Source of the DNA: CAVROT01 sp963722905
GTDB lineage: Bacteria; Pseudomonadota; Alphaproteobacteria; Rhodobacterales; Rhodobacteraceae
Direction of reading: 5' to 3'
Assembly (NCBI GenBank): GCA_963722905.1
Contig: CAVROT010000001.1
Span: 124,001-188,000 of the forward strand
DNA: 64,000 nt
The stretch's first letter is position 1, and every line of letters begins with the position of its first letter. Made by a program: the position numbers and the translations under genes. The notes beneath the pieces were generated by a model. That model had not been told where the DNA came from, made no database searches, and was given only the letters and a program-made list of their open reading frames with translations. Shown in pieces: positions 33,925 to 41,285 of the stretch.

Positions 33925-34737
33925 GTGGACGAGACGAATCGCAATCGCCTGACAAAGGACGGCATCCGCATCTACGACGCGGACGACTTCGCCGGCATGC
34001 ATGCGGCCGGTGCCCTGGCCGCCCGCATCCTGGACGACATCGCGCCGCATGTCCTGCCCGGCCGTACGACCGGCAGCCTCGACGCGCTGATCGAGGACTG
34101 GGTTCAGGATGCCGGCGCGGTCTCGGCCACCATCGGTTACAAGGGCTACCGGCACGCGAGTTGTATCAGCGTCAACCATGTCGTGTGCCACGGCATCCCC
34201 GGCGACAAGGTTCTGAAGGAAGGCGACATCGCCAACATCGACGTGACCGTGGTGGTGGACGGTTGGTATGGCGACAGCAGCCGGATGTACGTCGCCGGCA
34301 AGGCCGCGCGCAAGGCCGAGCGGCTGCTGGACGTCACTCACGACGCGCTGATGGCGGGCATCGCGGCGGTGCGGCCGGGCAGTACTTTCGGCGACGTGGG
34401 CCATGCGATCCAGACCCATGCCGAGGCGCATGGCATGTCCATCGTCCGGGATTTCTGCGGCCATGGGCTGGGCCGGGTGTTCCACGCGCCGCCCAACGTG
34501 CTGCATTATGGCCGTCCCGGCACGGGTGCCGTGCTGGAGCCCGGCATGTTCTTCACCATCGAGCCGATGGTGAACCTCGGCCGGGCCGAGACGAAGGTCC
34601 TGTCCGACGACTGGACGGCGGTGACCCGCGACAAGTCCCTGTCGGCGCAGTTCGAGCATTCGGTCGGCGTGACAGCGGACGGGTGCGAGATCTTCACAAA
34701 ATCGCCGGCCGGTCGGTTCCATCCGACATCCGGTTGA
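33925..34737 (+). CDS. map: Methionine aminopeptidase (type I)
   Basis: This metalloenzyme removes N-terminal methionine from new proteins. The 270-residue protein has the substrate-binding motif HASCISVNHVVCHGIPG, the metal-ligand aspartates in NIDVTVVVDGWYGDSSRMY, the histidine in FCGHGLGRVFHAPP, and the glutamates in FFTIEPMVN and QFEHSVGV. It appears to start at GTG 33925, just ahead of residues that match the family; no ATG is available close by. The pitA-like fold is complete, so the gene looks functional. Confidence 0.94.
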   Translation: MDETNRNRLTKDGIRIYDADDFAGMHAAGALAARILDDIAPHVLPGRTTGSLDALIEDWVQDAGAVSATIGYKGYRHASCISVNHVVCHGIPGDKVLKEGDIANIDVTVVVDGWYGDSSRMYVAGKAARKAERLLDVTHDALMAGIAAVRPGSTFGDVGHAIQTHAEAHGMSIVRDFCGHGLGRVFHAPPNVLHYGRPGTGAVLEPGMFFTIEPMVNLGRAETKVLSDDWTAVTRDKSLSAQFEHSVGVTADGCEIFTKSPAGRFHPTSG

Positions 34738-34802
34738 GCCGCCTTGCCCGGCAACGGTCGAGCCAGGCGATGAGGCCGCCGATCCTGCCGGATGTCGCGG
34801 GC

Positions 34803-34820
34803 GTCGCCGCCATCGGCGAC
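34803..34820 (+). terminator. Possible hairpin terminator after map
   Basis: GTCGCCG (34803-34809), a CCAT loop and CGGCGAC (34814-34820) make a perfect 7-bp stem 66 bp after the map stop. No T-run follows. The remaining part of the 160-bp gap shows nothing clear. Confidence 0.35.
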
Positions 34821-34897
34821 GGCGGCGGGATCGTCTTGACGTTCGGTTCATCTCCCGATGCGACACTGCCCCCGGCACGCATCATCCGGGACCGTTC

Positions 34898-35374
34898 ATG
34901 CGCTTTGCCCTGATCCTCGTCGCTGCCGCCATGCTGTCTGGAGAACGGGCCTCTGCGGGCGTCACCGAGTGCCGCGTCGCGCCCGAGGCTGTGAGGTCGG
35001 CGCAACTGCGCGAGGTGAACGCCCAGAGGGCGCGCCACGCGCTTCAGCCGCTGCGCGAGGACCGGCGCCTGACCCGTGCGGCCCAGCGCCATGCCTGCGA
35101 CATGGGCGCGCGACGTTTCTTCGAACATACCGGATCGGACGGGTCGAACCCGCGCACCCGGGCCATCGGCGCCGGTTTTGCGGTCTGCGGCACGACCGAG
35201 AATATCGCCTGGGGCCATTACGGGGTGAACGGCGTCGTGCGGGTCTGGATGGCCAATGCCAACCACCGCGCCAACATCCTGAACCGTCGGCTTACCCATA
35301 TCGGGATCGGCTGGCTGCCCAGGGCGCCGGGGGTGCGGGCTCAGTTCGTGCACCTCATCGTCAGGCGGTGCTGA
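34898..35374 (+). CDS. Secreted CAP-domain (SCP/PR-1) protein
   Basis: The 158-residue protein has a signal peptide (about residues 1-20, ending ERASA) and a CAP domain. The HACDMGARRFFEHTGSDGSN motif and TENIAWGHYG carry the expected histidine and glutamate, and VRVWMANANHRANILNR is the conserved helix and loop. The C-terminal VHLIVRR is shorter than in full-length CAP proteins. Bacterial CAP proteins are secreted or periplasmic and of uncertain function. It stands alone between map and the VPLPA protein. Confidence 0.85.
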   Translation: MRFALILVAAAMLSGERASAGVTECRVAPEAVRSAQLREVNAQRARHALQPLREDRRLTRAAQRHACDMGARRFFEHTGSDGSNPRTRAIGAGFAVCGTTENIAWGHYGVNGVVRVWMANANHRANILNRRLTHIGIGWLPRAPGVRAQFVHLIVRRC

Positions 35375-35535
35375 CGCGCAGTCCCCGCACGGCATCCCGA
35401 ACAAGCCGAGGCTCGGCTCGGTCGGTACCGGATCCGGGGCGACGCGCGGCATCAAAACGGCTGTCGACGGGCCGAAAGGGTCATGCCCAGCCCATCGCCA
35501 CGCCGCCCCAGGAAAGGCGCCGCACCCGCCCGGCT

Positions 35536-36201
35536 TCAGGTGCCGCGCCGGCGCAGCCCGGCCAGGGCGGCCAGACCGCACAGCAGCAGCAGCCCGCCGG
35601 CCGGCAGAGGAACCGGCGCGATGGCCAGCGCCCGCCCCTGCACCTCGGCATAGACGTTGATGTTGGTGGAGCGGTCCAGGACCACGTCGAATGCGTGACT
35701 GCCCGATACGGAGTCCGATCCCAGCGTCCCGGACTCGAACGCGGTCTCCCGGCCGAAGAGCAGGGCACCGCCGACCAGAAGCTCGATGAAGCCGTAGGCG
35801 TCGGCCTCGTCTCCGGCCGCGTTGTCGACGGACGCGAGGGCGCCGAGCGCATAGTCCAGCACGAAGGACAGCACGACCGGTGCGGGGCCGCGGTTGGTGT
35901 AGCAGGCAAAGCTGTCGGCGAAGGCGCCGGCCCGGGCGAACCCGCCGGGCGTCGCGCTGGCCGCTACCGATATGTCCGCGACGAATCCGGCGCCGATGGC
36001 GGAGCTGTCGGCGCGCGCCGGCCCCGACATCGTGGCGAAGGTGTCGGTCTCGACATCGCAGACGTCGATGCCGACCGATGCCGGGACCGGTCCGGCCTGG
36101 CGAAGGGAATAGCTGGCCATGGCCGAGCCGACGGTGGCGGCCTGCGCCGCGGCGGCCAGGCAGGCAAAGGCGGCCGCGGCCACGATGAGTCTGGGCGTCA
36201 T
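35536..36201 (-). CDS. VPLPA-CTERM sorting domain protein
   Basis: The 221-residue protein has a signal peptide (AAAAQAATVG, about residue 21) and a Ser/Ala/Gly-rich surface domain. The C-terminus reads APVPLPAGGLLLLCGLAALA followed by RRR. This is the VPLPA-CTERM signal, a PEP-CTERM relative in Rhodobacterales recognised by an exosortase system. Such proteins are surface or exopolysaccharide-associated. No exosortase or polysaccharide genes are near, so it is a scattered target. The 160 bp downstream of its stop (to the CAP gene) shows nothing clear. Confidence 0.87.
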   Translation of the reverse strand: MTPRLIVAAAAFACLAAAAQAATVGSAMASYSLRQAGPVPASVGIDVCDVETDTFATMSGPARADSSAIGAGFVADISVAASATPGGFARAGAFADSFACYTNRGPAPVVLSFVLDYALGALASVDNAAGDEADAYGFIELLVGGALLFGRETAFESGTLGSDSVSGSHAFDVVLDRSTNINVYAEVQGRALAIAPVPLPAGGLLLLCGLAALAGLRRRGT

Positions 36202-36263
36202 GAGATGTCCTGATGTGGTGTCGTCGATGACGCCGTATAGTCAATTAATGGTTATCATTCCGT

Positions 36264-36275
36264 TTCACACGTGAA
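36264..36275. promoter_or_regulatory. TTCAC-AC-GTGAA palindrome upstream of the VPLPA gene
   Basis: The AT-richer 99 bp between the helicase stop and the VPLPA-CTERM start contain a 5-bp inverted repeat with a 2-bp spacer, 63 bp upstream of the VPLPA start codon. It could be an operator or chance; no promoter can be named with confidence. Confidence 0.3.
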
Positions 36276-36300
36276 GCGAAGCGCCTCGCGCGCGCGCGGT

Positions 36301-38745
36301 TCAGCCGCGAAACAGCCATGTTGGCTGCCGGTCGGCCCGCGTCGTGGGCAGGCCGGCCGCACCCATCAACGCCACGGCGGCGTCCGCCAGCAGGCGTTCG
36401 CCCGCGGCACCCTCGACCGGCACATAGCCGCGTTCGAGGAACAGCGGGGCGGCCAGCGGCGTGATCCGGGGCAGCGTCAGGTGGTCGATCCGGCCGCGGG
36501 TGCGTGCCAGCATCTCCTCTATCCGCCCGAAGTCGACCAGCCCGCGCATCGCCTCCTCGCGGGTGATGCGCAGCAGCAGGTGATCGGGATCGTGCCGCCG
36601 TAGCGTATCGTAGAGGATGTCGGCGCTGAACGCGGTCTGCTTGCCCGTGCGGCGCGGGCCCGCGACGTTGCGGTCGATCAGCCCCGCGATGGTGGCACAC
36701 GCCTTGAACTGCCGCTTCATCACCGCGTTGCCCAGCAGCCACGTCTCGAACGCGGCGCGCAGATCGGGCGCATCGAAGAGCGGGCCGGGGTCCGTCAGCG
36801 GCTCCAGCCCCGAGATCAGGATCGCGTAGTCGGTCGACACGAAGCCCAGCGGATGCAGGCCCATCGCCTCCATCCGCTGCGTCAGGAGCAGCCCCAGCGT
36901 CTGCATCGCGTTGCGCCCGGCGAACCCGTAGACGACCGTATGGTGCCGGTCGTCGTGCGGAAAGCTCTCGATGAGGATGCGGTCGGCTTCGGGCAGGCGC
37001 GACCGCTCTTGCTGCAGGCTCAGCCACTCACGGGTGTGGTCGGGCAGGGACTGCCAGTCGCCGGACGCGAACATGCGCAGGATCCGGTGGGTCAACTGCG
37101 TCGAGGTCGCGAACTTGAGCCCGATATAGGTGGCGATCCGAGGCTCCTTGTCGGCCCGGCGCGTGACCTCGACCGTCATTTCCTTGATCGTCTCGTAGCG
37201 CACCACGCGCCCGCCCATGAGGAACGTGTCGCCCGGGGTGAGGGTCGAGGCGAAGCCTTCCTCGATCTCTCCCAGGGGCTGGCCGCCGCCGCGGTTCTTC
37301 AGCCGCACCTTCAGCAGGTCGGTGTCCATGATGGTGCCGATGTTCATCCGGATGCGCCGTGCGGCGCGGGGGTCGCGCAGATGCCACAGGCCGTCGCGCA
37401 GGATCAGCCGCTGCCAGCGGTCGTAGGCGCGCAGGGCGTAGCCGCCCGTCGCCACGAAATCGAGGCAGTCGTCGAACTGCGCCCGGGTGAGCGACGCATA
37501 GGCGCCGGCGGTCTTCACTTCGGCATAGAGGGCGTCGTCGGCGAAGGGCGCGTTGCATGCGACGATCAGGATATGCTGGCAAAGCACGTCGCGCGGGCCG
37601 GCGCCGCGGGGGTCGCCGTCGAGGTCGCGCGCGCGCACCGCCTCCAGCGCGGCAATGCATTCGACCACCTCGAACCGGTTGGCCGGGACCAGCAGCGCCT
37701 TCGACGGCGCGTTGTAGCGGTGGTTGGCCCGCCCGATCCGCTGCACGAGACGTTTGACGTGCTTGGGCGCGCCGATCTGGATCACCAGGTCCACGTCGCC
37801 CCAGTCGATCCCGAGGTCCAGCGACGAGGTGCAGACGATGGCGCGCAATTCGCCCGCGACCATCGCCGCCTCGACCTTCTCCCGCTGCACACGGGCCAGC
37901 GACCCGTGGTGGATGCCGATGGGCAGGTTGTCGTCGTTGGCCAGCCAGAGGTTGTGAAAGAAGATCTCGGCCTGCGCGCGCGTGTTGTGGAAGATCAGCG
38001 TCGTGGTATGGGCGCGCACCTGCGCCATCACCGCGGGAATTGCGTAGGCGCCGCCGTTGCCCGACCAGGGCGGCGGATCCTCGGTAGCCAGCATTGCGAT
38101 GTCGGGATCTGGGCCGGGATCGGCATGGACGATGTCGCACGGATCGGGGTGGCGGGCGAGGAAGCGCGCGATGGCGCCCGGATCCTCGACCGTGGCGCTC
38201 AGCCCGACGCGCGTCATGCCGGGCGCCAAGGTCGAAAGCCGGGCCAGGGCGAGCATCAGCTGGTCGCCGCGCTTGGATTCGGCCAGCGCGTGGATCTCGT
38301 CGACCACCACGCGGCGCAGCCCGGCGAAGGTGCGGTGCGCGTCCTCATAGCTGAGCAGCAGAGCCAGCGATTCGGGCGTCGTCAGCAGGATATGGGGCGG
38401 GTCGGCGCGCTGCCTCTTGCGCTGCGTGGCGCTGGTGTCGCCGGTACGATCCTCGATGCGGACGGGCAGCCCCATCTGGGTCACGGGAGTGGTGAGGTTG
38501 CGCCGGATGTCAGCCGCCAGCGCCTTGAGCGGCGAGACGTAGAGCGTGTGCATTCCGTCGTGGCCGCCCGCCGACAGCTCGATCAGGGTGGGCAGGAACC
38601 CGGCCAGCGTCTTGCCGCCGCCGGTGGGGGCGATGAGCAGCGTGGCAGGGTTGCCGGCGCGGTCCAGCATCGCGCGCTGGTGGGGGTGGATGTGCCAGCC
38701 ACGGGCGCTGAACCAGCCGTGGAACGGTTCGGGGAGGTCGGTCAT
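36301..38745 (-). CDS. Lhr-type DEXH helicase (ligase-associated DNA repair)
   Basis: This 814-residue superfamily 2 helicase has Walker A IAPTGGGKTLAGFLPTL, motif II VVVDEIHALAESKRGDQ, motif III VGLSATVEDP, motif V IVCTSSLDLGIDWGDVDLVI and motif VI LVQRIGRANHR, then the Lhr-core C-terminal domain. This length and core match the ligase-associated DNA damage response helicases found with an ATP-dependent ligase, Pde exonuclease and PdeM in many proteobacteria. None of those partners is adjacent here. The ATG at 38745 begins the conserved HPHQRAML region. It probably unwinds 3'-tailed DNA in repair. Confidence 0.92.
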   Translation of the reverse strand: MTDLPEPFHGWFSARGWHIHPHQRAMLDRAGNPATLLIAPTGGGKTLAGFLPTLIELSAGGHDGMHTLYVSPLKALAADIRRNLTTPVTQMGLPVRIEDRTGDTSATQRKRQRADPPHILLTTPESLALLLSYEDAHRTFAGLRRVVVDEIHALAESKRGDQLMLALARLSTLAPGMTRVGLSATVEDPGAIARFLARHPDPCDIVHADPGPDPDIAMLATEDPPPWSGNGGAYAIPAVMAQVRAHTTTLIFHNTRAQAEIFFHNLWLANDDNLPIGIHHGSLARVQREKVEAAMVAGELRAIVCTSSLDLGIDWGDVDLVIQIGAPKHVKRLVQRIGRANHRYNAPSKALLVPANRFEVVECIAALEAVRARDLDGDPRGAGPRDVLCQHILIVACNAPFADDALYAEVKTAGAYASLTRAQFDDCLDFVATGGYALRAYDRWQRLILRDGLWHLRDPRAARRIRMNIGTIMDTDLLKVRLKNRGGGQPLGEIEEGFASTLTPGDTFLMGGRVVRYETIKEMTVEVTRRADKEPRIATYIGLKFATSTQLTHRILRMFASGDWQSLPDHTREWLSLQQERSRLPEADRILIESFPHDDRHHTVVYGFAGRNAMQTLGLLLTQRMEAMGLHPLGFVSTDYAILISGLEPLTDPGPLFDAPDLRAAFETWLLGNAVMKRQFKACATIAGLIDRNVAGPRRTGKQTAFSADILYDTLRRHDPDHLLLRITREEAMRGLVDFGRIEEMLARTRGRIDHLTLPRITPLAAPLFLERGYVPVEGAAGERLLADAAVALMGAAGLPTTRADRQPTWLFRG

Positions 38746-38797
38746 GCCCCATGATATGGGGGCGGCCGGCGGTTTGTCCCCCTCGCGCTCGGCCGGC

Positions 38798-38965
38798 CTA
38801 GCGGGTCTGCCCGTGCATGGCGACGGGTGCGTTCAGATGCCGGTCGGTCGCGATCCATGTGGCGATGGCAAGGCCGACGACGGCTGCGGCGAGGACGATC
38901 CAGTCGATGACGGCGACGGCGTTGCCGGCCGAGATACGGCGAGAGAGAAAGGAGATGGATTTCAT
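38798..38965 (-). CDS. Small single-span membrane protein (hypothetical)
   Basis: A 55-codon frame encodes MKSISFLSRRISAGNAVAVI then a hydrophobic segment (DWIVLAAAVVGLAIATWIAT) and a short polar tail. I recognise no family. A 12-bp palindrome CGAGAGCTCTCG covers positions -2 to -13 before the start codon, where a ribosome site would lie. It sits upstream of the helicase on the same strand. The basic start and clean membrane span favour a real gene, but the call is tentative. Confidence 0.45.
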   Translation of the reverse strand: MKSISFLSRRISAGNAVAVIDWIVLAAAVVGLAIATWIATDRHLNAPVAMHGQTR

Positions 38966-39380
38966 GCGAGAGCTCTCGGTCGGAAAATGGCTGTCGGGCG
39001 TTTTATGAGGGCGGAAGGTGGCGAAAGCGTGAACGGCGCGGTGCGAAAAAATGACGTCCCGCGCAACTTTTTCCCACTTCGTCAACCTGCCGTTTACCGG
39101 CGTCGTGCGAAGAGGTCCGTGCGGCAGGAAACAAGGCCGTGGGCCTGGGCGGGGCCGGCGCGGAAAACGCCGATGCCGCGCCCCGGCTGCCGGAATGGCA
39201 AGGGGGCTGCCCCGGCTGCGGAAAACGCCGCCGGATCTCCGATTGCGGTTCAGAACGAACCGCCAGAATTGCGGCCGGGCCGCCGGGCCGCCGGGACGAA
39301 TTCCGGCGCCCGGCCCAAGAGCGTCGCGGGGCCGAAGGCGGCAACACATGAACGGCATTCGCTGGGGCGTAGTGCGCCGA
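38966..39380. other. 415-bp intergenic region without a supportable gene
   Basis: The stretch between the small membrane ORF and the GNAT gene has open frames in several directions but none with recognisable composition or ribosome site. It contains the CGAGAGCTCTCG palindrome (38967-38978) and two copies of GCGGAAAACGCCG (39160-39172 and 39218-39230), 58 bp apart. It has a few A/T-runs (GCGAAAAAATGACG, AACTTTTTCCC) that could be promoter material. Nothing further can be claimed. Confidence 0.5.
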
Positions 39381-39680
39381 TCAGACCCGGAAGGCGGCCG
39401 CCCATTCGGGGTGCCGGCGCCGTTGGGCGTTCACGAAGGGGCAAAGCGGGACGATCCGCACCCCCTCGGCCAGCGCGCCATCCACGATCTGCCGGACCAG
39501 CGCCTGACCCGCACCGGTTCCGCGCAGCGCCTCCGGCACGGCAGTGTGGTCCGCGATGATCAGCGTTGGCGAGGTGACGGAATAGGCCAGCTCGGCCACG
39601 TGACCGTCGCGGTGCAGCACATGGCGCCCGCGCCCGCCATCCACCTCGCGCGCGATCCCGTCTGGATCGACGTCAGACAA
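39381..39680 (-). CDS. GNAT family acetyltransferase, YidJ/NATD1-like
   Basis: The 99-residue protein has the compact GNAT-like fold of the YjdJ/NATD1 group: the acetyl-CoA motif VPEALRGTGAGQALVRQIVD and the terminal IVPLCPFVNAQRRRHPEW, in which the histidine and proline positions are typical. The start is probably TTG at 39680, overlapping the scoB stop by 8 nt; a GTG about 12 codons later is an alternative. It is the last gene of the scoA-ORF-scoB operon. Confidence 0.82.
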   Translation of the reverse strand: MSDVDPDGIAREVDGGRGRHVLHRDGHVAELAYSVTSPTLIIADHTAVPEALRGTGAGQALVRQIVDGALAEGVRIVPLCPFVNAQRRRHPEWAAAFRV

Positions 39681-40299
39681 TCGTGGCCTCGGTCGCCTCG
39701 CGCAGAGCCGCCTCGGTGACGTCCGGCGCCAGCTCGACGATCCGCAGGCCGCCCTCCACCACGTCGAGCACGCCCAGATCGGTGACGATCCGGTCCACGA
39801 CGCCGGCCCCGGTCAGCGGCAGGGTGCATTCGTGCAGCAGCTTGGATGCGCCGGACTTGGACGTGTGGTCCATTACCACGACGACGCGGCCGACACCGGC
39901 CACCAGGTCCATGGCGCCGCCCATCCCCTTCACCAGTTTGCCGGGGATCATCCAGTTGGCGAGGTCGCCGTTCTGCGCCACTTCCATCGCGCCCAGGATC
40001 GCCATAGCGATCTTGCCGCCGCGGATCATGCCGAAGCTCTGCGCGCTGTCGAAATAGGCGGTGCGCGCCAGTTCGGTGATCGTCTGCTTGCCGGCATTGA
40101 TGAGATCGGGATCGACCTCGTCCTCGGTGGGGAACGGACCCATGCCCAGCATCCCGTTCTCGGACTGGAGCGTCACGTCGATGCCGTCGGGGATGTGGTT
40201 GGCGACCATCGTCGGAATGCCGATGCCCAGGTTGACGTACATGCCGTCCTTCAGTTCGGCCGCCGCGCGGGCGGCCATCTGGTCGCGGGTCCAGGGCAT
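39673..40299 (-). CDS. scoB: 3-oxoacid CoA-transferase subunit B
   Basis: SCOT subunit B works with subunit A to move CoA from succinyl-CoA to acetoacetate. The 208-residue protein has the VNLGIGIPTMVANHI motif near residue 23, the active-site glutamate in LQSENGMLGMGP and GAMDLVAGVGRVVVVMDHTS. A small gene lies between it and scoA. Typical use is degradation of acetoacetate or PHB-derived ketones. atoA is an equivalent name. Confidence 0.94.
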   Translation of the reverse strand: MPWTRDQMAARAAAELKDGMYVNLGIGIPTMVANHIPDGIDVTLQSENGMLGMGPFPTEDEVDPDLINAGKQTITELARTAYFDSAQSFGMIRGGKIAMAILGAMEVAQNGDLANWMIPGKLVKGMGGAMDLVAGVGRVVVVMDHTSKSGASKLLHECTLPLTGAGVVDRIVTDLGVLDVVEGGLRIVELAPDVTEAALREATEATIV

Positions 40300-40317
40300 T
40301 GCGTTCGTCTCCTCCGG

Positions 40318-40506
40318 TCAGCCGATGGACATGTCGCCCATGCGCATCTGCGGGGTCCGGTCGGCCTCGTCGATCTGCGTCATGGTCAGGGCGATATGGG
40401 TCACCAGAAGCGGAACGTTCGCCACCGTCTCCTGGCCGAAATGGTCGTCGGCGATCCGCTGCGCCTCGGCCAGCAGGGCGCGCATCCGTTGGGCGGTGTC
40501 GGTCAC
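40318..40506 (-). CDS. Small conserved protein coupled to scoA/scoB
   Basis: A 62-residue helical protein lies between the two CoA-transferase subunits. GTG at 40506 overlaps the scoA stop (GTGA), and the stop lies 18 bp before scoB, so it is translated with them. The sequence QRMRALLAEAQRIADDHFGQ and VPLLVTHIALTMTQIDEADR has no signal peptide or cysteine motif. I do not recognise a family. Coupling suggests a role with the transferase, but this is inference. Confidence 0.68.
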   Translation of the reverse strand: MTDTAQRMRALLAEAQRIADDHFGQETVANVPLLVTHIALTMTQIDEADRTPQMRMGDMSIG

Positions 40507-41201
40507 GACGCGGCCCGCAGCGTGCGCTGCTCGATCCGCTTCTCGTGGGCGCCCTGCACGATGCGGTGGACGTAGATGCCCGGCAGGTGGATGGCGTCGG
40601 GATCGAGGCTGCCGCGCGGCACGATCTCCTCGACCTCCATCACGCAGGTCCGGCCGCACATCGCGGCGGGCGGGTTGAAGTTGCGCGCGGTCTTGCGGAA
40701 CACCGCGTTGCCGGTGTCGTCCGCCTTCCAGGCCTTCACGATGGCGAGGTCGGCGACGATGCCCCTCTCCAGGATGTAGGTCTGCCCGTCGAAGTCCTTT
40801 TCTTCCTTGCCCTCTGCGACCTGCGTGCCGACGCCGGTGCGGGTGTAGAAACCGGGAATGCCGGCGCCGCCGGCGCGCATCCGCTCGGCCAGCGTGCCCT
40901 GCGGCGCGAACTCGATCTCCAGTTCGCCGGCAAGGTACTGGCGCATGAACTCGGCGTTCTCGCCCACGTAGGACGAGATCATCTTCTTCACCTGCCGCGT
41001 TTGCAGCAGAATACCGATCCCGAAATCGTCCACGCCGGCGTTGTTCGAGGCGAAGGTGAGATCCTTCGTGCCGGCGTCGCGGATGGCCGACAACAGCAGT
41101 TCGGGGATGCCGCACAGGCCGAAGCCGCCCGCCGCGATGGTCATCCCGTCTAGCAGCAGACCGTCGAGAGCGGCGGCAGGCGTGTCGTAGATCTTCTGCA
41201 T
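40503..41201 (-). CDS. scoA: 3-oxoacid CoA-transferase subunit A
   Basis: The 232-residue subunit A begins MQKIYDTPAAALDGLLLDGM and has the signature GGFGLCGIPELLL, the NNAGVDDFGIGILLQTRQVK helix and GTLAERMRAGGAGIPGFYTR. The open frame goes 21 codons further up, but the ATG at 41201 is the family start. It is the first gene of the operon scoA-ORF-scoB-GNAT. The gene products form an alpha2beta2 cytoplasmic enzyme. atoD is an equivalent name. Confidence 0.94.
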   Translation of the reverse strand: MQKIYDTPAAALDGLLLDGMTIAAGGFGLCGIPELLLSAIRDAGTKDLTFASNNAGVDDFGIGILLQTRQVKKMISSYVGENAEFMRQYLAGELEIEFAPQGTLAERMRAGGAGIPGFYTRTGVGTQVAEGKEEKDFDGQTYILERGIVADLAIVKAWKADDTGNAVFRKTARNFNPPAAMCGRTCVMEVEEIVPRGSLDPDAIHLPGIYVHRIVQGAHEKRIEQRTLRAAS

Positions 41202-41285
41202 GTCGCGAAGGGCCTCTGGCGGAAAATACGCGCCTTGTGTCGCGTGCCCCCGGCTGGCTGTCAACGCCGTCCGGGGGCGCCCGGC

